Shown here: positions 1 through 9,000 of the stretch, piece after piece | Layout of the letters: every line of letters starts with the position of its first letter | Position numbering within the stretch: position 1 is the first letter of the stretch | Assembly: GCF_009857445.1 (NCBI RefSeq) | Contig: NZ_WWCN01000004.1 | Span: forward strand, 310,001-374,000 | Length of the DNA: 64,000 bases | DNA from: Duganella flavida | GTDB taxonomy: Bacteria > Pseudomonadota > Gammaproteobacteria > Burkholderiales > Burkholderiaceae_D | Direction: 5' to 3' | The notes under the pieces: model-generated | Told to the model about the DNA's origin: nothing | Seen by the model: only the letters and a program-made list of their open reading frames with translations | Database searches by the model: none | Made by a program: the position numbers and the translations under genes

Positions 1-109
1 AAACGTAACCGGCAAGCGCAGGGCGAACTGTGGACTGCGGCCAGGCACCCACTCCTGGTCGATACGCAACGTCGGAACAGAACGTTGAACGCGTGTTGGA
101 TGCAGCCCG

Positions 110-140
110 ACGCGGAGGCTTGCAGGACATGCCTCCGCGT
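110..140 (-). terminator. GC-rich hairpin downstream of the first peroxidase gene
   Basis: A perfect 10-bp stem (ACGCGGAGGC paired with GCCTCCGCGT) with an 11-base loop lies just past the 3' end of the leftward peroxidase gene. There is no clear T-run on the minus-strand side, so it may be a weak or factor-assisted terminator, or serve 3'-end stability. The first 109 bases show no gene. Confidence 0.45.
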
Positions 141-147
141 TTATCGC

Positions 148-1056
148 TCAGGTGCGGCGTGTCACTGAGACGGCGTAGGCGCCGGGCCGCGCCGCCAGAA
201 TGGGATCTTCTGATGGCTCAATGCCCTTGGGTAGGTTGAGTGGCATGAAGGTGTGTGTATCGCAGCTTTCAGCCGCTGCCATTGCCTGAATTTCCAGCGT
301 GCCCATCACGATACGTTCCGCACCAATCCACTCCGCTGTTGAGTCAACCAGTGAATCGCCGTCCGCTGGCAGCAGTGCATATAAGGTGAACTGGACCGGG
401 CCGGCCTCCAGCCGTTGCGCCAGGTCTGCCGACAGGTAAGACTTCAGGGCGTCTTTTTCTTCTGCCTCAGACAGGTATTGCACGCCCAGGACGGGTTCAG
501 CCGCAATGCGAGCGGTCGTCACCTTGCCACTGGCATCGATAAAGCAAAACGCGTTGTTCGAGAAGTAAGCTGTCGTCAGGAATGAGCGCGTCGGTGGATG
601 GGCGGCAATCAGTGCCGGTTGTTTGACGCCGTCCGGATAGCGGGAGTTATGCTCTGCGACTTTCGCAGGGTCTGGCTTGCCGGTGGCCGGGTCGGCGATC
701 CGTGCCGCCATAAAGCTGAGGAAGGATGCGGTGGTCGCAGCAAAGAATACCGGTTCCGACAGCATGATGAGGTCGTAGCGCTCGCGGCCGCCAGTGAGCG
801 TGAATGCAATACCGCGCACGACGCGCGCCGAGTCGGAAATGTTCGGGTTACCGCTGCCGACCGAAAAACGCACCAGTGCAGGCAGTGCGCGGCCATCAAA
901 CAATGGCGAGGCAAGCAGTTTGTTGAGCGACGCTGCGGGCGTGAATTTGCCGCTAGCGCACACCCCTTTAGGATGCGAGGCGCGGGCCAAGGGATGGCGG
1001 CCGAACGTGTTGTTCAAGGCGTTGATGAAGGCGGCGCCGGATACTGGGGTAGTCAT
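148..1056 (-). CDS. Catalase-related peroxidase (SrpA-like), cytoplasmic
   Basis: A 302-residue member of the small catalase family that lacks the C-terminal parts of full catalases and usually acts as a haem peroxidase on organic or hydrogen peroxide. The distal-haem motif RASHPKG is intact with His28, the segment LVRFSVGSGNP follows, and the C-terminal AARPGAYAVS matches the proximal Tyr region. No signal peptide is visible, so it should be cytoplasmic. It is the last gene of a leftward group with a c-type cytochrome, folE and a second peroxidase. The family call is firm. The true substrate is not visible from sequence. Confidence 0.88.
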   Translation of the reverse strand: MTTPVSGAAFINALNNTFGRHPLARASHPKGVCASGKFTPAASLNKLLASPLFDGRALPALVRFSVGSGNPNISDSARVVRGIAFTLTGGRERYDLIMLSEPVFFAATTASFLSFMAARIADPATGKPDPAKVAEHNSRYPDGVKQPALIAAHPPTRSFLTTAYFSNNAFCFIDASGKVTTARIAAEPVLGVQYLSEAEEKDALKSYLSADLAQRLEAGPVQFTLYALLPADGDSLVDSTAEWIGAERIVMGTLEIQAMAAAESCDTHTFMPLNLPKGIEPSEDPILAARPGAYAVSVTRRT

Positions 1057-1087
1057 AAAGCTCTCCGTTTGTTGAGTGACTATAGGC

Positions 1088-1390
1088 TTACTTCTGCGCG
1101 AGTATCCAGCGCACCAGGGTGTGCGCTTCGGCCTCGGTGATGTTGTTTGGGGGCATGGGCGTCTGACCCCACACGCCGCTGCCGCCGGCGATCACTTTTT
1201 TCACCAGCATCGCTTCGGCTTTCTTATCGCCGGCGTATTTTTTTGCGACATCCTGGTACGCCGGCCCTACAATTTTGTTGGACACAGAGTGACAGACCAG
1301 GCAGTTCTTCTTCTGGGCCAGTTCTTCATTTGCTAGCGCGGATGACGCATAGGCGATAAACACAAAGCCAGTTGCAATTAGCTTGTACAT
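1088..1390 (-). CDS. Small monohaem c-type cytochrome (class I), periplasmic
   Basis: A 100-residue protein with an N-terminal signal peptide (MYKLIATGFVFIAYASSALA) followed by a short cytochrome c domain. The haem-binding motif is CLVCH and the distal axial Met is probably in TPMPPNNI. The pattern resembles cytochrome c551/c552-type electron carriers. The ATG at 1390 was chosen because AAGGAGG lies just upstream and the leader starts there; the longer reading frame upstream adds a basic, non-secretory segment. It could hand electrons to a peroxidase, but the neighbouring peroxidases look cytoplasmic or are of the catalase type, so the partnership is only inferred from position. Confidence 0.88.
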   Translation of the reverse strand: MYKLIATGFVFIAYASSALANEELAQKKNCLVCHSVSNKIVGPAYQDVAKKYAGDKKAEAMLVKKVIAGGSGVWGQTPMPPNNITEAEAHTLVRWILAQK

Positions 1391-1431
1391 GGTGGAATCC
1401 TCCTTGAGCTTGATGGTGGTGGGGGTGTGGG

Positions 1432-2136
1432 TCAGCGCCTGATCAGTGATAAAAACTCTTTTCTCAGGTCCGAGTTGGATAAGAACAAGCCCTGCATGAC
1501 GCTGTTGGTGAATTTGGCTTCGCCGTCTTTCACGCCGCGCCACTGCATGCACAGATGATCGGCGTCGAGTACCAGCGCGAGGCCCTTAGGCTTCAACGTT
1601 GCCGTGAGTACTTGGGCCAGCTGCAGAATAGCTTCTTCCTGGATTTGCGGACGATTCAGCACCCAGCCGGCAATGCGCGCGTACTTCGATAGGCCGATGA
1701 GGCTGGAGTCAGCATCTGGCATGACACCGATCCAAAGCTTGCCAATTACCGGACAAAAATGATGAGAGCAAGCGCTGTTGATGTGTATGGGGCCGACAAT
1801 CATCAGCTCATTGAGCTGTGCGATATTGGGAAAGGTGGTGACCGCTGGCATACCGACATAGCGGCCACGGAAGACTTCGGTCACGAACATGCGGGCTAGG
1901 CGGTGACCGGTGTCCCTGGTGTTGTGGTCATTGTGGGTATCGATAACCAACGACTCGAGCGCACGTTGAAAGTGTCCTGCGACTTCATCGACGAGCAACT
2001 CCAGTTCACCGGCACAGAGGTGATCCGCGATATTATCGTTGGCGTAGAAGCGAATATTTTTTGCCTGCAGCCGCCGTGTGATCTGCACAGAAATTGGTGT
2101 GAGATTTTGCGACAGTGATGCGTCTCGGGAATTCAT
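1432..2136 (-). CDS. folE: GTP cyclohydrolase I
   Basis: Converts GTP to 7,8-dihydroneopterin triphosphate, the entry step to folate and to tetrahydrobiopterin-type pterins. The 234-residue protein has the zinc ligands of the family: Cys123 and His126 in SACSHHFCP, and Cys196 in DADHLCMQWRG. The catalytic stretch VIGLSKYARI is recognisable as LIGLSKYARI. The Glu of the usual CEHH motif is Ser here. The start at 2136 follows AAAGGAAA; a longer frame begins at 2199 but lacks a good ribosome site. Its position between two peroxidase genes is unusual for a housekeeping folate gene and suggests an accessory copy. Confidence 0.9.
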   Translation of the reverse strand: MNSRDASLSQNLTPISVQITRRLQAKNIRFYANDNIADHLCAGELELLVDEVAGHFQRALESLVIDTHNDHNTRDTGHRLARMFVTEVFRGRYVGMPAVTTFPNIAQLNELMIVGPIHINSACSHHFCPVIGKLWIGVMPDADSSLIGLSKYARIAGWVLNRPQIQEEAILQLAQVLTATLKPKGLALVLDADHLCMQWRGVKDGEAKFTNSVMQGLFLSNSDLRKEFLSLIRR

Positions 2137-2195
2137 TTTTTTCCTTTCTTTCAGCAGGAATTTCAGCGGACTAAGCAGCGTCCTGATGTCGGAAG

Positions 2196-3125
2196 TCAAC
2201 GGCTGAGGTGGCGGTCGATGGTTCGCTGCAGTTCGGATAACTCGTAGGCGTCACCGCGCGCGGCAAGCACCGGATCGGCGCTGGCCGCCATGTTGCTTGG
2301 CAGGCGGGTTGGAATAAAGCAGAGACCGTGATCGTCGTCGCACAGGGCTTCGACCTGGAGGCGGCCAAGCATCAGCGACTCGGTGCCAAGCCACTCCTGG
2401 CTGCAGTCATCCAGCGAGTCCTGCGCTGCTGGCAAGATGGCGTATAGCGTGAAGCCTATGGGGCCGTGAAGTAGCCGTTCATCCATTTCGCGCACTAGAA
2501 AGCGCCCGGGTAGATGGGACTCCTCGGCCAGTGAGAGGTATTTCACACCGACGTCTGGGTAGGCAAGAATTCTCGCCGCGCTCAATTTTCCCTGCTTGCC
2601 AACAAACCAGAAAGCATGGGTGGAGTAGTAGGGCGTCGTCGCGTAAGATGCGGGGGCAGTGTGGGAGGCCAGCAGCGCGCACTGGCGCGACTCCCCCGGA
2701 TAGGCCGCGCGATGCGTTGCAATCTTGCCCGGGTTGGGCAGTCCGCTCATCGGGTCGGGCGCGTGTGCTCGGAGATAGGCGAGGAATGAGTGCGGAGTGG
2801 CTGCGCAAAAGACCGGCTCGGAGATCAGGGCCAAGTCGTATTGTTGGCCGACAGCCTTCATCTGTACCCCCATCCCACGCACGGTCCTGCTGGCCTCAGA
2901 CAGACGCGGATCGCCGCCCCCCACTGAAAAGCGAAAGACTGCCGGCATGCTTGGTACCGAGAAGAAGGCACTATCGATAAAGGCGCTCAAGCCCTGTGCT
3001 GGAACGAAGCGACCCAATGCGCTCAACCCTTCCGGGTGCATGGCGCGCCGGTTGGCATGCCTGCCATAGGCCGCGTGCAAGGCGTCCACCAGGACGGCGG
3101 AATCAGGGAGGGGCGGGAGGTGCAT
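2196..3125 (-). CDS. Catalase-related peroxidase (SrpA-like), second paralogue
   Basis: A 309-residue haem peroxidase of the small catalase family. His30 lies in RRAMHPEG, the distal-haem motif, and FRFSVGGGDPR follows. The C-terminal AARGDAYELS corresponds to the proximal Tyr segment. No secretion signal is present. The ATG at 3125 follows GGAGACC. Spacing to folE is 59 bp, so co-transcription with folE, the cytochrome and the first peroxidase is likely. It shares the overall pattern of the other two peroxidases in this cluster but is clearly a diverged copy rather than a recent duplication. Confidence 0.88.
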   Translation of the reverse strand: MHLPPLPDSAVLVDALHAAYGRHANRRAMHPEGLSALGRFVPAQGLSAFIDSAFFSVPSMPAVFRFSVGGGDPRLSEASRTVRGMGVQMKAVGQQYDLALISEPVFCAATPHSFLAYLRAHAPDPMSGLPNPGKIATHRAAYPGESRQCALLASHTAPASYATTPYYSTHAFWFVGKQGKLSAARILAYPDVGVKYLSLAEESHLPGRFLVREMDERLLHGPIGFTLYAILPAAQDSLDDCSQEWLGTESLMLGRLQVEALCDDDHGLCFIPTRLPSNMAASADPVLAARGDAYELSELQRTIDRHLSR

Positions 3126-3202
3126 GGCAGGTCTCCATTGATCGGACCTGATTGAGTTTATCGGCGCCTCACCGCTGCAGCAACCCTATATCGGGGGGAG
3201 CG

Positions 3203-3880
3203 CTAACGGGGGGTTGCTTCAAGTTCCCACGCATTTAAAATACCCCGCTGCAAACTGATGGCGACAGCGTTGGCACGGTCTGATGCGCCCAGTTTGGGGA
3301 GAATGGAGCGCATATATCCTTTGACGGTTTCTTCAGTGATGCCAAGGTGTAGCCCGATCTCTTTGTTGGTTCCGCCACAGGCGACGAAGTGAATGACCTC
3401 GCGCTCTCGCGGCGACAGCTCGTCTTTGGTTCTCATCATGCCGCGACCATCGTCTGGAGGCCAACACATGCAGCCCGCGTGGACATCGCGTATCGCTGTG
3501 AACATTTTTTCGGCAAGCATGCTCTTCAAAAGATAGCCGCGCGCTCCGAGTCGTTGCACGGACCTGACCAGGGCGTCTCCCGCGTAGGTACTGAGGGCAA
3601 TGATTTTGGCGTTGCTGTTAAAGGCGCGGATGGCCTCGATCGCGCCCAGGCCATCCATGCCGGGCATACGCACATCCATTAGTGTTACGTCGGGTATCGT
3701 CGCTTTGAATTTTTCGACTGCCTCTTCACCGCTGCTCGCTGTGGCGACCAGGGTCATGTCAGCAGCTTTGGCGATCACCGCTTGCAAGCCCTCTCGCAAT
3801 AGCTGGTGGTCGTCGGCGATCAAGATCCGTATCGGAAGGCCATTTGCTGGCTTGGTCTCGGGCTGATGATGGTAAGGCAT
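3203..3880 (-). CDS. NarL/FixJ-family response regulator
   Basis: A two-component DNA-binding regulator of about 225 residues. The receiver domain starts at RILIADDHQLL with the phosphoacceptor Asp69 in TLMDVRMPGMDG, and continues to the conserved Lys region GYLLKSM. The C-terminal LuxR-type helix-turn-helix is SPREREVIHFVACGGTNKEI. The start at 3880 is preferred because CAGGAGA sits at proper distance; an in-frame ATG 36 bases upstream has no such site. Its likely partner is the HisKA_3-type kinase encoded at 6050-9070. Control of the peroxidase genes is a reasonable guess from position. Confidence 0.9.
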   Translation of the reverse strand: MPYHHQPETKPANGLPIRILIADDHQLLREGLQAVIAKAADMTLVATASSGEEAVEKFKATIPDVTLMDVRMPGMDGLGAIEAIRAFNSNAKIIALSTYAGDALVRSVQRLGARGYLLKSMLAEKMFTAIRDVHAGCMCWPPDDGRGMMRTKDELSPREREVIHFVACGGTNKEIGLHLGITEETVKGYMRSILPKLGASDRANAVAISLQRGILNAWELEATPR

Positions 3881-4143
3881 GGCTAAGTCTCCTGAGGAGT
3901 GGTGGCTTTGCATCATACTGGCAGTATAGCGATATCAGCTCACCTCGATCGGTAGAATATTTGCAAAACCTTGCAATCCTGAGCCTGTAAAAATTCACCG
4001 TATCTTCCACGTCACATCTGCTTGAAAAAACTTCCACACTCCCCCCGTATGGGGCTGACTTGGCTGTACCCAGGCTGCCTAAACTTTGTCCCAGTGAGCA
4101 ATGGTGCTTACCGAAGTAAATTCCAATGAGTGAGGAGTGTCAT

Positions 4144-4215
4144 ATGGACCGGTTTCGTTTGCTGTGCGTCTGCTGCACGCTGGGCGTGGCGCTGTTGGCC
4201 TTGACAATTCAATAA
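4144..4215 (+). CDS. Putative 23-residue membrane peptide
   Basis: A tiny reading frame (MDRFRLLCVCCTLGVALLAL then TIQ) begins 9 bases after GAGGAG and ends 16 bases before the start of the exported peroxidase. It has a basic start, three cysteines and one hydrophobic stretch, so it would be a single-pass membrane peptide or a leader. The strong ribosome site and close coupling to the next gene favour translation. No family is recognised, and a chance frame cannot be excluded. Confidence 0.4.
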   Translation: MDRFRLLCVCCTLGVALLALTIQ

Positions 4216-4231
4216 AGGAAGGTAGGACGAT

Positions 4232-5206
4232 ATGAAACCAACTTTGACGATGGCACTGCTGCTGGGTCTGGGTATTGGGGCTGAGTCGGTCTGGGCCGCA
4301 GATCCTGTCGCGATCGTGGACGCGTTGAAAACCAATGCCGGCAATCCCAAGGGGGCGCGCGCCAGTTTCGCTAAAGGCCAATGCGTGCGTGGCAACTATA
4401 CCCCGTCGACAGACGCAGCGTCTGTCACCAAGTCGGCCAGCTTTACCAAGCCTGGCATGGTGCTGGCGCGCTTTTCCGTTGGCGGCGGCAATCCGAAGGT
4501 GTTGGACACCAACAAAGCAGTGTTGCGCGGCTTCAGCATGAAGCTTGGCGAAGGGAAAAACAGCACTGATATCCTGTTCGAGAACGCACCAGTACACTTC
4601 GCGAAATCGACGGATCAAATGCTGGGCTTCCTGAAAGCCCGTGCCCCGGGACCGGACGGCAAGCCAGATGCTGACAAGGTAAAAGCTTTCTCCGCCGAGA
4701 ATCCTGAGACGCTCAACCAGGCGCATTTTGTTGCCTCCAAACCTATGCCAGGCAGTTTCGCGGGGGTGACTTACTGGGGGGTACACGCCTTCCCAGCCAC
4801 GAATTCGAAGGGGCAGAAGCGCTTCATCAAATTTAAAGTGGTGCCCGTCGACGGCGACGTCAATCTGACCGAAGAGGAGGCAAAGACCAAGCCTGAGGAC
4901 TTCCTGTTCCAGGACATCAAGGCGCGCCTGGCGGCCGGCGGCATCAAGCTGCAGGTGCTGGCGCTGCTGGACCAGCCAGGCGACCCCACGATGGACGTCA
5001 CCGTACGCTGGCCGGATGAAGATAATCGTCCAGCGGTCGCTCTGGGCACGGTCACGATCACCGCCCTGTCGGAAAACCAGCCATGCGACGATTCTATTTT
5101 CGTGCCTGGTAATCTGGCTGCCGGCATCGGCGAACCCCCGGATGAGATCTTTGCCGCGCGCAAAGCAGCGTATCCTGTCTCACTGGCGCGCCGAAAAAGC
5201 GAGTAA
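4232..5206 (+). CDS. Exported catalase-related peroxidase homologue lacking the distal His
   Basis: A 324-residue small-catalase-family protein with a signal peptide (MKPTLTMALLLGLGIGAESV, cleaved near WAA), so it should be periplasmic. It keeps LARFSVGGGNP and the C-terminal AARKAAYPVS proximal region. At the position of the distal haem His it has Phe46 (RASFAKGQC), whereas both other copies in the window have His. That residue is essential for peroxide cleavage in catalases, so this copy may bind haem without ordinary activity or may do different chemistry. The ribosome site is AAGGAAGG. It may be co-transcribed with the short peptide gene just upstream. Confidence 0.85.
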   Translation: MKPTLTMALLLGLGIGAESVWAADPVAIVDALKTNAGNPKGARASFAKGQCVRGNYTPSTDAASVTKSASFTKPGMVLARFSVGGGNPKVLDTNKAVLRGFSMKLGEGKNSTDILFENAPVHFAKSTDQMLGFLKARAPGPDGKPDADKVKAFSAENPETLNQAHFVASKPMPGSFAGVTYWGVHAFPATNSKGQKRFIKFKVVPVDGDVNLTEEEAKTKPEDFLFQDIKARLAAGGIKLQVLALLDQPGDPTMDVTVRWPDEDNRPAVALGTVTITALSENQPCDDSIFVPGNLAAGIGEPPDEIFAARKAAYPVSLARRKSE

Positions 5207-5277
5207 TCGATAGGTTAAGGAGACCTTCCTTGACTACCGGCGCACTCGACGCTCTGTGATTGCCTGGGAGGTGCTCC

Positions 5278-6048
5278 ATGATGCCGAATTCGAACTGCCA
5301 GCCGATATCAGGCCATCGCCTACGGTGTGGGGGCATACTGGTCATTCTTTTATTTAACTTGGTTGCTGCCGCTGTTTATGCCGCGCCCGGAGCGGAAGTA
5401 GTTCGCCTTGGTACGCAGGATCGTGCACCCTATGGCTATTTTCAAGCGGACGGCAGCTTTAATGGTTTGGCGGTGCAAATCGTGAGCTGTACCATGAAGG
5501 GTATGGAGCAGCATTACTCTCTCTCGGTATACCCTTGGGAGCGGGCCCAGGTTATGGCGAAAAATGACCAGCTGGATGGTTTCTTTCCGGCGTCTGACCG
5601 TCCAGACCGTGTCGATTGGACGCAAGGCAGCTTGCCTATCGCAGATCAGCAATGGGTGTGGTATCTGCGTGCTGACAGCAAGCTGGATCCAAGCTCCGCA
5701 GAATTTAAACAGCAGGCCAAGGTCGGCGCCCATTTCGGATCGGCCCGTCTCAAAATGCTCGAAAGGGAGCAATACCACATTGTGCTGAGCTCTCAAACTG
5801 ACAAGCGCCTGTTGCGGGCATTTATGGCGGGAAGAGCAGATGCCATCATCGGTTCTGACCTGGCGCTCAGACATGCAGCCCAGGAGCTCAAAATCAACCT
5901 CGACGAGATAAAAATCGTTCCGGTACGTAGCACGCCGCAGCGCGTGTTTTTCAGCAAGGTATTTTTGGCCCGCCACCCCGGATTTCTCAGCCGCTTTAAT
6001 GCGCAAATTCCGGCCTGCAGGAAGGCCTACGCCAGCGCCGACCGCTAG
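5278..6048 (+). CDS. Periplasmic amino-acid-type solute-binding protein (SBP_bac_3)
   Basis: A 256-residue protein with a basic N-terminus, a hydrophobic signal segment (GGILVILLFNLVAAAVYA) and a type-II periplasmic binding fold: the opening VVRLGTQDRAPYGYFQADG, then NGLAVQIV, then WERAQVMAKNDQLDGFFPAS. No permease or ATPase genes are nearby. Orphan proteins of this family often act as ligand receptors for kinases rather than in transport. The ATG at 5278 follows TGGGAGG. It converges on the sensor kinase gene with one base between the two stop codons. Ligand unknown. Confidence 0.82.
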   Translation: MMPNSNCQPISGHRLRCGGILVILLFNLVAAAVYAAPGAEVVRLGTQDRAPYGYFQADGSFNGLAVQIVSCTMKGMEQHYSLSVYPWERAQVMAKNDQLDGFFPASDRPDRVDWTQGSLPIADQQWVWYLRADSKLDPSSAEFKQQAKVGAHFGSARLKMLEREQYHIVLSSQTDKRLLRAFMAGRADAIIGSDLALRHAAQELKINLDEIKIVPVRSTPQRVFFSKVFLARHPGFLSRFNAQIPACRKAYASADR

Positions 6049-6049
6049 C

Positions 6050-9000
6050 TTAGGCACGGCGCAACTGCCGATGCAGCCAGCTCCGTAGGATGTGGGTGTA
6101 CGCATGTCGGGCGGGGATGGTCAGCTGAATGGCGGTCCCCTGGTTGGATTGCACCTGAAGTAGACCGCCGATGCGCGCCGCCCGTTCGCGCATGCCCGTC
6201 ATACCCCAATGCTGTTGCTGTTCGCCATTCGCCACCAGGTGGGGAGTGAAACCCGAGCCGTTGTCCGACACCGTTAGCTGGAATTGCCGCCGACCATAAG
6301 CAATATGGAGGCTGACCTTGGTAGCGCGGGAATGCCTGAAAGCGTTGCGCAGTGCTTCGCCAGCCACTTCTGCGGCTTCCTCTTCAACTTGGTATTGCAG
6401 AGGCAGGCGTTCACCATGAACCTCGATGGCAAACTTGATCCCGGTGACCACGGCCATCAGCTGGTTAGCCGTCTTGGTGACCGCCAACTCCAAACTGGTA
6501 GCCGTATTACGGCGCAGGTCACATACCTGCTCACGTCCTTCAAGTACTGCATGCTGTGCCTGATCAAGGGCTAGTTCCAGATCTTTGCGCGCTGCAGCGT
6601 CAGCGGGCAAACCCATTAGCGCCGCGTTCAGACTGTAGACAGTGGCTTGCACACTCTGCAAAAAGGTATCGTGCAGGGTACGGGCGATACGTTCGCGTTC
6701 TGTCACTTGTGCCTGTTTTCTGTCCTCATAGCGCGCCAGTTGCTGCTTGCGCCGGTAGTCATAAGCCATCCAGGCCAGCATCAGCGCCGCCACTGTACAG
6801 CCCAGCTTAAACTGCAGCGATTGGGTGATGGTTGGCGCGATTTCCAACACCACCGCGGTTTCGTCGCCTTGCACGCCGTCGATACTATAGGTGCGCAGCA
6901 TGAAGGTATGAGATCCCGGCGGAATATTGGCATAGCTTGCCGTCCGGCTTGTACCGTTTTCTACCCAGGACTGATCCACGCCGCTCATCCTGTATTGAAA
7001 TTTGACCTGTTGCGGCCGGCCCAGCGCAAGTGCGGTGTAGTCGATGCTTAAGTTCTGAGCTTGCGCAGGAAGCTGCATGTGATTGGCGGGCTCGAAGCGA
7101 TCATTGCCGGCGCGCAGCTGGACTATTGTTGCCGGGGCGCGCACGGTTTCCATCGGAAACCGGGTTGGATCCATGCGAAAGACACCACGGGAAGTCAGGA
7201 ACCAAAGCTGGCCATCAGGACTATGCAAGATGCTGGGAAGGCGTGTTGCGGTCGCTGCTGCGCCAGCATAACCATCTGCGGCATTGATCAGCTCGTAATT
7301 AAGTGGCTGCTCCGGATGTTCTAGATTGCGCAGCCAGTCATCATTGCGCACATGGACTATGCCCTTGGCACCATTGAACCAGTAATCGCCATCCGCCGTG
7401 CGCATGATGCCTGTAATCATCTTTAGCACCTCAGGGTCAAAGGCCCTGAGCAGGCGGAATGCATGGCCGCGAAGAACGGCTAATCCTAGCTCACCTGCAG
7501 CGATCACGTCCTGGCCAGCAGAAAGACCGGACGGCATGCCTATTGCCGGCGCCGCGTAGCGGCGGAGTTCATCGTTGTCGTAAAGGTAAAAGGAGCCGTC
7601 GGTACAGCCCAGCCACAGCTGGCCCAAGCCGCCTTTTACCGCGATGTGGAGGTTCTTCGGCAGATTGAATTGGTCACGGCCCAGCCAGTGCCCCTGAGTC
7701 CAGGCGATCAGTCCATTGGCGCGCGTAGTGACCCAAAGAATCTTGCCATCGTCTAGCATGCCCATAACATGCAGATCTGTGGCGCGACCGGATAAGTCGC
7801 GGGGCAATTGCAACAGCGTGTTCCCGCTGCGCCCGCGTGACTCGATGCTCCTGGGGCCGGCGAGCAGCAGGGCACCATCAGCGGCAGTGGAAATCACGCT
7901 ATACGGCCCGCTTGGCGCGCCGACCGCTTTGCCGGTACCATCTAGACGCCATGCCTTGCCAGACTTCATATCGCTAGCCCAGACATGCCCGTCGACATCA
8001 GTCGCCATCGACAGGAAGGGACTGGCTCCGTTTAGCTTCACGGGACTGACTTTATTCGGCGTAAAGCGCTCCAGACCTGCTGATGTCGACACCCAGATGT
8101 TGCCTTCAATATCCTCCAAAACGGCCAGCACTTCGGTGCCGGACAGCAGCCAGGCCTGGTCATTTTTTTCTGCGCCAAGGTTGGGATTGATGGTCGAACC
8201 TGCACTTGCCGTATAGGCTGCCGGCAGATAGGCCAGCCCGCCGTTACTGCGTTCCGACCACAGATTGCCATGCTGGTCAAAATGACCGGATCCCTGCGAT
8301 GAGCGGGCGATTTTTAATGAAGGCGTGGGCGCGAATGTCCCCGCCAGCGTCGCCGGAACTTTGCTATACCGCTGAGCATCGGCAATCCATAGTTCGCCGT
8401 TGGCTCCTGCAATCAGCGCACCTCCGGATGTGCGCAGGCTCAGACGCACGTTCTCAAAGCGGCCGCGCTGCCGGTTCAAGCGAAATAGGGCGGTCTTTCC
8501 CAGCGCCCAGAGTTGTCCGTACTGGTCCAGCAAAACGCTGGCCGCAGCCCCATCGGTATAGCCTTGCCGCTTGCCGATGGATTCCCAGGTGTCACCGACG
8601 CGATGAAATAGACCCCGATCGCCGGCAAACCAGAGCGAGCCGTCGGTGTCAGCCGCCAGGGCATTGGCAGTGCCATAGGTGGAGTCGAGAGGCATGAGCT
8701 GGTCCACCTTGCCATCGATATGCAGCTTGCTGAGAGCACCGCCGTAGTGGCTTAAAATGAGGTCGCCATTTTCTAGCGCGAGCAAGCATGCAATAGGCAT
8801 GCTGGGCAGCCCAGGCTGATCCCGGCTCCGGTACAACTCAAACCGCACGCCATCAAACCGATACAGTCCTGAACGTCCTCCCAGCCAAAGCCAGCCGTCA
8901 GGGGTTTGGGCGATAGTTTCAATTTCCGCTGGCGCACCTTCCTGAGTTCGCCACGTGGTATGGGTGTATTGGTCAAGTGGGATGACGGAATCGGCTGCAG

